Assembly (NCBI GenBank): GCA_023442905.1
Contig: JAEZWY010000157.1
Span: 1 to 11,792 of the forward strand
Direction: 5' to 3'
Source of the DNA: Bacillota bacterium
GTDB taxonomy: Bacteria > Bacillota > Bacilli > Lactobacillales > Aerococcaceae
DNA: 11,792 nucleotides
The position numbers were made by a program, and so were the translations under genes. Below, in pieces: positions 6,888 to 11,792 of this stretch. The notes under the pieces are model-generated. The model was given only the letters and a program-made list of their open reading frames with translations. It had not been told where the DNA came from and ran no database searches. Within the stretch, counting starts at the first letter, position 1. Each line of letters starts with the position of its first letter.

Positions 6888-7997
6888 TTAAACCTCCAAG
6901 AAAAACGTATCTGGATTATCAGGATTGAACATTTCATTTACCCACATGATAGTCACCATATCGGTGTTCCCTATATTAATAATCGAATGTGTATAACCTG
7001 TAGGTATATCTACTACTTCAAGTTTATCAGCTGAAACTTTATACTCTATAACTTCATCAGAAAAATAGTCTCTGAAACGAATAATACCTTCACCAGTGAC
7101 AACTAAGAATTTTTCATTCTTTGTATGGTGCCAATGTTCACCTTTAGTAATGCCAGGTTTTGAGACATTCACCGATACTTGTCCAGCATATGGTGATTTT
7201 ACTATTTCCGTAAATGAACCTCTTTGGTCTGCATGTGTAACAAGTGGATATGAAAAATCATCTGTGGGTAAAAAGTTTAAATAAGTACTATATAATTTCA
7301 ACACAAAGTCATCATTAAGATTTGAAATAATACGATTATTACGTGCTTCCTTAAACTCTTTTAACTGCTCTGCGATAAAGCTCAATTTCTTTTTGTAAAC
7401 TACTGGAACAACGCAATATTTACCATCTTTAGTAGGTTTTCCATCTAATGCTTTTAAAAATTCTTCAATCAAATCATCTATATATACCAGGGATAATTCT
7501 ACATTAGGATCATTCACAGTAATTTTTTCATTTCTAGCAATCTTATGGCTAAAAGTAGCGATTACGGAATTATAATTAGGTCTAGACCATTTGCCAAATA
7601 AATTAGGTAGGCGATATACAAAAACATCTACATCATTATCTTTAGCATATTGGAATACTCTATCTTCTCCAGCCTTTTTGCTTAATCCATAAGGAGAATT
7701 ATTTTCAGCTTGAATTGAAGAAGTTAATAGTATTGGTGCTTTATTATTGGCTTCTGTTAATGAATCTAATAATAATTGTGTAAAATCTACATTACCCTGT
7801 ACAAATTCCACTTCATTTTTTGGACGATTCACGCCAGCTAGATGGAATACAAAATCCGCTATTTTAGTATACTCTTTCAGTTCTGCAGAAGACGTATCGC
7901 GTGTAACTTTAAGTAGATTATATTCTTCATTTTGTTCTAAGGTAGCAACCAGATTCTTACCAACGAATCCGTTGGCACCAGTAATTAGAATATTCAC
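6888..7997 (-). CDS. capF: CapF/FnlB bifunctional epimerase-reductase (SDR plus cupin) for UDP-L-FucNAc
   Basis: A 369-residue cytosolic enzyme, the second step of UDP-L-FucNAc synthesis. It epimerises at C3 and then reduces C4 of the CapE product to a UDP-L-talosamine derivative. The N-terminal short-chain dehydrogenase domain (1-about 245) has the nucleotide loop GANGFVG (7-13), a serine pair at 93-94, and the catalytic Y-x3-K at Tyr103/Lys107. The C-terminal cupin domain (about 250-369) has HWHHTKNEKF (288-297) with Glu295 and a later His337, consistent with the metal site known in Staphylococcus aureus CapF. Length equals the family norm and all key residues look intact. The GTG start at 7997 overlaps the last base of the capE stop codon (TAGTG) and has GGGAGG 7 nt upstream, so it is translationally coupled. 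Confidence 0.96.
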   Translation of the reverse strand: MNILITGANGFVGKNLVATLEQNEEYNLLKVTRDTSSAELKEYTKIADFVFHLAGVNRPKNEVEFVQGNVDFTQLLLDSLTEANNKAPILLTSSIQAENNSPYGLSKKAGEDRVFQYAKDNDVDVFVYRLPNLFGKWSRPNYNSVIATFSHKIARNEKITVNDPNVELSLVYIDDLIEEFLKALDGKPTKDGKYCVVPVVYKKKLSFIAEQLKEFKEARNNRIISNLNDDFVLKLYSTYLNFLPTDDFSYPLVTHADQRGSFTEIVKSPYAGQVSVNVSKPGITKGEHWHHTKNEKFLVVTGEGIIRFRDYFSDEVIEYKVSADKLEVVDIPTGYTHSIINIGNTDMVTIMWVNEMFNPDNPDTFFLEV

Positions 7998-9019
7998 TAT
8001 TTATCCTCCCAAACAGCTAATTCCTGTTGAATATAGTCTAGTTTCAACAGCTTTTCAGCCATTTCATCTACGGTTAGTTGTTCAGTATTATCGGAATTAT
8101 ATTCCCCAATTTTTTCTTTTTCTTCATTACCCTCATCAAAGAATTTTCCATAATTTAAATCTCTCTTGTCAGAAGGGACTCGATAAAACTCTCCCATATC
8201 AATAGAACGTGCAGCTTCTTCAGCAGTTAATAGTGATTCATATTTCTTTTCACCATGGCGGATACCAATAGTCTTCACTTCAGGTTGAACATTAAATATT
8301 TTACCAATAGCTTGAATCAAGATATTGATTGTAGCAGCCGGTGCTTTTTGCACCATAATATCCCCTTGTTCTGCATGATTAAATGCGAACAGAACTAAAT
8401 CAACAGCTTCTTCTAAGCTCATCATGAAACGCGTCATGTCACCATCAGTTAGTGTTAATGGTTTTCCTGCCTTAATTTGCTCAACAAATAAGGGAATTAC
8501 ACTGCCTCTAGATGCCATTACATTTCCGTAACGAGTAGCAGAAATTTTTGTTTTATCTGGATCAATATTTCGAGCTTTGGCAACTATCACTTTTTCCATC
8601 ATTGCTTTCGAGGTTCCCATAGCATTTATTGGGTACGCTGCTTTGTCAGTTGATAGACATACAACATTGCTTACACCTGCTTCAATTGCAGCAGTCAATA
8701 GATTATCGGTACCAATTACGTTCGTTTTTACTGCTTCCATAGGAAAAAATTCACATGAAGGTACTTGTTTAAGAGCTGCCGCATGGAAAATATAATCTAC
8801 ACCACGAACTGCATCTCGGATACTGTTAATATCTCGCACATCTCCGATATAAAATTTAATTTTATCATTTTGATATTTTTTTCTTATATCGTCTTGTTTC
8901 TTTTCATCTCTAGAAAAAATTCTGATTTCTTTAAAATCCGAATCTATAAATCTCTTAAGTACTGCATTACCAAATGATCCAGTGCCTCCAGTAATCAATA
9001 AAATTTTATCTTCAAACAT
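7997..9019 (-). CDS. capE: CapE/FnlA UDP-GlcNAc 4,6-dehydratase / 5-epimerase
   Basis: A 340-residue short-chain dehydrogenase that starts UDP-L-FucNAc synthesis, converting UDP-GlcNAc to a 4-keto-6-deoxy sugar with inversion at C5. The nucleotide loop is TGGTGSFG (10-17). HAAALKQVP (79-87) is the inverting-dehydratase signature. The active-site stretch STDKAAYPINAMGTSKAMMEK (123-143) carries Asp125/Lys126 and has Met134 where most family members have the Y-x3-K tyrosine; this Met is the known pattern of CapE/FnlA enzymes and not a defect. RYGNVMASRGSV (163-174) is also typical. Full length. ATG at 9019, 4 nt after the glycosyltransferase stop codon, with AAGGGG 9 nt upstream. By eye, capE is the least AT-rich gene of the polysaccharide cluster. 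Confidence 0.97.
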   Translation of the reverse strand: MFEDKILLITGGTGSFGNAVLKRFIDSDFKEIRIFSRDEKKQDDIRKKYQNDKIKFYIGDVRDINSIRDAVRGVDYIFHAAALKQVPSCEFFPMEAVKTNVIGTDNLLTAAIEAGVSNVVCLSTDKAAYPINAMGTSKAMMEKVIVAKARNIDPDKTKISATRYGNVMASRGSVIPLFVEQIKAGKPLTLTDGDMTRFMMSLEEAVDLVLFAFNHAEQGDIMVQKAPAATINILIQAIGKIFNVQPEVKTIGIRHGEKKYESLLTAEEAARSIDMGEFYRVPSDKRDLNYGKFFDEGNEEKEKIGEYNSDNTEQLTVDEMAEKLLKLDYIQQELAVWEDK

Positions 9020-9023
9020 GCAA

Positions 9024-10238
9024 TTATTCCCCTTTTATTAAGCTTTCAAATTTATCCATCAAATCATCCTTATTAAAATGTAGATCATGATATTCCTTAG
9101 CATTATTTCCTAAGCGATTTAATTGATTATTATCCATCTCAGTATAATTAATGATATTCATAACCATTTGCTCAACATCTCCAGCGTTTCCCACTAAGCC
9201 ACTCTCAGATTCTCTTATAATATCTTGAACCTCTCCATTAGCTGCAACTAATAGTGATTTAGCGCAAGCCATTAATGATTGAACTTTAGCTGGAATAGTC
9301 ATTTCAAATATTTTTTTATTATTTAATGTGATCATAGCCACATCGAATTTTGCTAAATAATACGGTATCATTTCAGCAGGTTGTCTAGGTATAAAATAAA
9401 AATATTCTGCAACATCTAACGCTTTAATTTGGCCTAATAGAGTATCCATATATCTGCCACTTCCTATAATGATAAATTTTGTAGGAACTTGTTTTTGCTT
9501 TAAAATATGTGCTGCTTTAGGTAAAATTCCTAATCCTTGTCCTTCGCCTATATTTCCTGCAAAAACAAACGTTCTTTCTTTAAAGTCTGGAACTTGTACA
9601 TAATCATTATTTTTTTCTTTAACACTATAGGTATCTTCAGCGTATTGAGGCCAAAATTTCACCTTATTCGTAGAAATCCCTCTATTAATAATATTCTCAA
9701 CAAAACTATTTGAAGACGCTAGTATCACTTCTGTATTTTTGTAGATGTAATCAACCATGGTATCAATACTTTTAACAACCATTCGATTCTTTGTATTTGT
9801 AACCGCAATTACATTTTCGGGCCACAAGTCCATCACGTAAAGATAATGTGGTACTCCTAATTTTTTTGCGTACCAAACCGCAGGTAATGCCTGGGTCATA
9901 GGGCTTACCTCATAAGTAAAAATTGCATCGATGTCCTTTGGGAGATTTCTTTCTAATAGCTTACTTGCAAGCACAAAGGAAGAATAATTAAGTACTAAAT
10001 TTAATTTATTTTTACGTCGTTCAAAAATTGGCATGCGATATATTTCAATCCCATTCCAGTTTTCACGTCTCCTACTGTTCCAATTATATCCGTCATAAAA
10101 CTTACCTTCTGGATAATTTGGTATCCCTGTAACAACTGAGACTTTAAAACCTCTATTCACTAATTCCAAGCAAATATCGTTAATTCTAAATTGTTCTGGA
10201 AAAAAATACTGTGAATATACAAGTATATGTTTGCTCAT
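9024..10238 (-). CDS. wbuB: WbuB-like glycosyltransferase family 4, probable L-FucNAc transferase
   Basis: A 404-residue GT-B glycosyltransferase of the WbuB/WcaI group of GT4. The N-terminus HILVYSQYFFPEQFRINDI (4-22) and TGIPNYPEGKFYDGY (37-51) are signatures of that group, followed by VMDLWPENVIA (135-145). The C-terminal donor domain has FAGNIGEGQGL (226-236), IIIGSGRY (256-263) and the loop IPAKVQSLMACAKSLLVA (315-332) in place of a classic E-x7-E. In enterobacterial O-antigen loci WbuB transfers L-FucNAc and is linked to fnlABC; here it sits directly upstream of the equivalent capEFG, which supports the same role by context. The start is at 10238, chosen because the other ATGs of an ATGA repeat (10240-10250) lead to stop codons. 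Spacing to the AAAAGG ribosome binding site is a rather long 12 nt. Confidence 0.88.
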   Translation of the reverse strand: MSKHILVYSQYFFPEQFRINDICLELVNRGFKVSVVTGIPNYPEGKFYDGYNWNSRRRENWNGIEIYRMPIFERRKNKLNLVLNYSSFVLASKLLERNLPKDIDAIFTYEVSPMTQALPAVWYAKKLGVPHYLYVMDLWPENVIAVTNTKNRMVVKSIDTMVDYIYKNTEVILASSNSFVENIINRGISTNKVKFWPQYAEDTYSVKEKNNDYVQVPDFKERTFVFAGNIGEGQGLGILPKAAHILKQKQVPTKFIIIGSGRYMDTLLGQIKALDVAEYFYFIPRQPAEMIPYYLAKFDVAMITLNNKKIFEMTIPAKVQSLMACAKSLLVAANGEVQDIIRESESGLVGNAGDVEQMVMNIINYTEMDNNQLNRLGNNAKEYHDLHFNKDDLMDKFESLIKGE

Positions 10239-10250
10239 TCATTCATTCAT
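10236..10250 (-). repeat. ATGA tetranucleotide repeat across the wbuB start codon
   Basis: The minus strand reads ATGAATGAATGAATG directly after AAAAGG. It gives four overlapping ATGs at 10250, 10246, 10242 and 10238. Only the last opens the wbuB frame; the first opens a three-codon frame (Met-Asn-Glu-stop) that abuts the true start in the same frame. Gain or loss of one unit would change the distance between ribosome binding site and start codon (12 nt now, 8 nt with one unit less). With so few units, high-frequency slippage is not expected. Confidence 0.7.
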
Positions 10251-10280
10251 CCTTTTAGTTTAGAAAAAATCTCTCACTTC

Positions 10281-11021
10281 TTAACTTTCTTCATCAGTAC
10301 GATAATAATCGTAATATCCATATCCTCTATTTTTTTCTAGGGGAGCATCATTTAATACAAATCCTAAAATATTTGCTTTTACTTTCTCTAATGCTTCTTT
10401 AGATTCAGCAACCTGATCTTTACGAACATAATTTTGTCTAGCAACCAGTATGGCTCCATCAACTATTGAAGAAATAATTTGTGGATCTGTTACCGAGTAA
10501 ATTGGTGGCGTATCAAATATGACTAAATCAAACAATTCGGTTAGCTCGACCACAAGGCTTTTCATTTGCCCGGAAGCTAATAATTCCGCTGGATTAGGTG
10601 GGATTGGGCCTGATGTCAAAAAATAAAGTCCTAGTTCTGCCGATTTTTGAATAGTTTCTAAAGAAGGCTTTTCTTCATTAACTAATAAAGTAGTTAATCC
10701 ACGTGTATTATTCAATTTAAACGTTCTATGTAAAGTAGGTTTTCTTAGGTCAGCATCCACGATCAGTACCTTACGATTTGTTTGTGCATAGGTATAAGCT
10801 AGGTTCACTGCAGTTGTAGATTTTCCTTCCATTGGAATTGATGAAGTGATCGCAATAGATTTCATGTCTTTCCCAATTTGCGCAAATTCAATATTGGTTC
10901 TAAGCGTTCTATACTGTTCTGCAATTGCAGACATCGGCTCAAAATAAGTAATTAAAGCAGATCCTAGCTTTTGTTCATTTTCTAAATTTTGTTTGATTCT
11001 TTTACTTTTAAAATTAAACAT
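10281..11021 (-). CDS. cpsD: CpsD-type bacterial tyrosine autokinase for polysaccharide control
   Basis: A 246-residue cytosolic BY-kinase that works with the membrane adaptor CpsC to control polysaccharide chain length and export. The Walker A motif is SSIPMEGKSTT (60-70, Lys67), Walker A' is VLIVDADLRKP (85-95), and Walker B is LVIFDTPP (166-173). The C-terminus ends in the tyrosine cluster GYGYYDYYRTDEES (233-246), the autophosphorylation site. Length and architecture are normal for Gram-positive CpsD/YwqD. ATG at 11021 lies 2 nt behind the cpsC stop codon, with AAGAGAG 7 nt upstream. A 42-nt gap follows before the glycosyltransferase; no CpsB phosphatase gene is found beside it. If CpsC is truncated as seen, CpsD may lack its activating partner. 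Confidence 0.96.
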   Translation of the reverse strand: MFNFKSKRIKQNLENEQKLGSALITYFEPMSAIAEQYRTLRTNIEFAQIGKDMKSIAITSSIPMEGKSTTAVNLAYTYAQTNRKVLIVDADLRKPTLHRTFKLNNTRGLTTLLVNEEKPSLETIQKSAELGLYFLTSGPIPPNPAELLASGQMKSLVVELTELFDLVIFDTPPIYSVTDPQIISSIVDGAILVARQNYVRKDQVAESKEALEKVKANILGFVLNDAPLEKNRGYGYYDYYRTDEES

Positions 11022-11023
11022 GG

Positions 11024-11665
11024 CTATACTCTCTTTCTATTTGAATTACTAGCTCTATGACTTTGAATCCTACTGTCATTCTTTTGATCATCACTCAATT
11101 CATATATTTCACCTAAAGCGACTAAGTCGAATGCCAATAAATCTTCACTAGATTTCACTCGATTATCCAGCAATTCAATTACAAGTGCAATACTGATCAT
11201 CACCATTGCCCCTACAAAACCACCAATTAATGTAAACAGGACAATATTCGGAGAGACTTGATTAGGGTTATAAGATGCAGAAGAAACGATATAAACGTTT
11301 GAAACTTCATCACCATAAATATCAAGTAAAGTTTCTTCAAATTCTGTGATCACTGTATTCACCACATTTTGGGCGTCTTGGGGTGATGCCATTTCAGCAG
11401 ATATATTGAAGGCTTGGGAATCAGTGGATTGCTCAATCGTGATAGCGTTTCTTAATTGATTAACTGAAAATTGATTATCCAAACTATTATTAACTTCAGT
11501 TAATACACCATCACCTAGAATAATATCTCTGTAGGTACTTACTAACGTCACATTAGTTTGAACCTCATTGTATTGGATAGAATTTTCCTGACTGCTTCGT
11601 TGGTTCACAATCAATTGCGCTTGAGATGAATATTGTGGTTCAATAAAAAACATGACCACTAGGGC
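11024..11665 (-). pseudogene. cpsC: CpsC-type chain-length determinant (Wzz family), 5' end removed by an insertion sequence
   Basis: The remaining 213 codons encode most of a Gram-positive Wzz/CpsC membrane adaptor, which anchors and activates CpsD. Coding homology begins exactly at the insertion-sequence boundary: ALVVMFFIEPQYSSQAQLIVNQ runs from the end of the first membrane helix into the extracellular domain. The second helix is around residues 140-165 (SPNIVLFTLIGGFVGAMVM...), and a cytosolic tail follows that would contact CpsD. Family members have about 30-35 more N-terminal residues, including the start and most of helix one. Upstream in frame, the insertion sequence supplies a stop (TGA, 11672-11674). 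Internal GTG (11659) and ATG (11653) codons have no ribosome binding site, so a functional protein is doubtful. The frame is otherwise intact, which suggests a recent insertion. Confidence 0.88.
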
Positions 11666-11673
11666 TGAATCTC

Positions 11674-11728
11674 AACCCGAAAACTGAACACTCAAAAAAA
11701 GAGTGTTGTAAGTTTTCGGGTTATTTTT
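11674..11728 (+). terminator. Terminal hairpin of the insertion sequence, terminator towards the transposase
   Basis: A 12-bp outer stem (AACCCGAAAACT at 11674-11685 and AGTTTTCGGGTT at 11711-11722) and a 7-bp inner stem (AACACTC at 11687-11693 and GAGTGTT at 11701-11707) enclose a loop of seven A. On the plus strand the stem is followed by ATTTTTAT. Such structures at insertion-sequence ends stop outside transcripts from entering the transposase gene. On the minus strand it is followed by GAGATTCAG, not a T-tract, so termination in the cps direction should be weaker. Confidence 0.75.
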
Positions 11729-11781
11729 ATGCAAAATTTTCGGTATACTCTATTTGAGTTATACAGAAGGGAGTGGACAGG

Positions 11782-11792
11782 ATGAGTAAAAA
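11782..11792 (+). CDS. Start of a transposase gene (first codons only)
   Basis: An ATG at 11782 has GGGAG 8 nt upstream and opens a frame beginning Met-Ser-Lys before the window ends. Its position about 115 bp inside the element end and its orientation away from cps fit the first transposase frame (OrfA) of an IS3-type element. Only 11 bases are visible, so identity rests on context. A TATACT box at 11744-11749 may be its -10, although no good -35 is present. Confidence 0.5.

Larger units (their letters stand above)
11666..11792 (+). mobile_element. Left end of an insertion sequence, probably IS3 family (IS150 group), cut by window edge
   Basis: At 11666 cpsC homology stops and a different sequence begins with TGAATCTCAACCCGAAAACT. 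The terminal 5'-TG and the pattern ACCCGAAAACTGAACACTC resemble terminal repeats of IS3-family elements of the IS150 group. Immediately inside are a long hairpin (11674-11722), a TATACT box (11744-11749), a ribosome binding site and an ATG at 11782, the normal layout for the 5' end of such an element. The other end and any target duplication (expected 3-4 bp, such as GGC or GGGC at the junction) are outside the window. That this is a mobile element is likely; the family is inferred from terminal sequence remembered, not searched. Confidence 0.7.

Noticed and set aside
7747..8205. 152-codon open frame on the plus strand
   Set aside because: It lies antisense across the ends of capE and capF, whose motifs are unmistakable, and has no recognisable domain or good ribosome binding site.
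8585..8653. Met134 in place of Tyr in the CapE active site
   Set aside because: It looked like a lost catalytic residue, but Met at this position is the established pattern in the CapE/FnlA group.
8577..8977. Two overlapping small plus-strand frames (8577-8795 and 8765-8977)
   Set aside because: Both are antisense to the conserved capE coding region and have no independent support.
11723..11749. Promoter for the transposase with TATACT as -10
   Set aside because: No acceptable -35 lies 16-18 bp upstream, where the sequence is the T-rich tail of the terminator, so I mention it only within the transposase entry.
1..11792. tRNA, rRNA, CRISPR array, toxin-antitoxin or phage-defence genes
   Set aside because: No direct-repeat arrays, cloverleaf-like sequences or defence-related domains were seen; all large frames belong to the repressor, the polysaccharide locus or the insertion sequence.

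Overview
The window looks like low-GC Gram-positive DNA, most likely a lactic-acid-bacteria relative (Lactobacillales). The reasons are strong AGGAGG-type ribosome binding sites, AT-rich intergenic DNA, a split CpsC/CpsD (membrane adaptor plus cytosolic tyrosine kinase) polysaccharide regulator, and a LacI-type gene preceded by a cre-like operator. The genus cannot be fixed from the sequence alone.

Almost the whole window is one polysaccharide locus (capsule or exopolysaccharide, Wzx/Wzy type) on the minus strand, read from about 11665 down to 1393. In order of transcription it holds cpsC (5' end missing), cpsD, a WbuB-like glycosyltransferase, capE-capF-capG, a second GT4 glycosyltransferase, the flippase wzx, a left-handed beta-helix acetyltransferase, and the polymerase wzy. 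Most neighbours are within 4 nt of each other or overlap; the exceptions are 42 nt after cpsD and 121 nt before wzy. The three cap genes form the complete route from UDP-GlcNAc to UDP-N-acetyl-L-fucosamine (UDP-L-FucNAc). The WbuB-like enzyme next to them is the natural candidate to transfer that sugar. The repeat unit would then be extended by the second transferase, possibly O-acetylated, flipped by Wzx and polymerised by Wzy, with chain length controlled by CpsC/CpsD. No initiating undecaprenyl-phosphate sugar transferase and no CpsB-type phosphatase is visible.

At the right edge (11666-11792) lies the left end of an insertion sequence, probably IS3 family (IS150 group), with a terminal hairpin and the first codons of a transposase on the plus strand. 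It cuts cpsC inside its first membrane segment and separates the operon from whatever promoter lay upstream. In addition, the capG product carries Tyr at the position where the WecB-type epimerase fold has a catalytic Asp. Both observations suggest the locus may be impaired or decaying.

The left end holds the 5' part of a LacI/RbsR-type repressor (1-641, minus strand, running off the window) with a promoter and operator upstream. Between it and wzy is about 750 bp without an intact gene. That stretch contains a strong minus-strand terminator directly behind what looks like the last 24 codons of a lost gene, a perfect 20-bp inverted repeat, and a weak candidate terminator for the polysaccharide operon. 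By eye, base composition is mosaic: lacI and capEFG are clearly less AT-rich than wzy, wzx, the acetyltransferase and the second glycosyltransferase. I see a known type of polysaccharide locus with interesting damage and small structural signals, not a new class of system.
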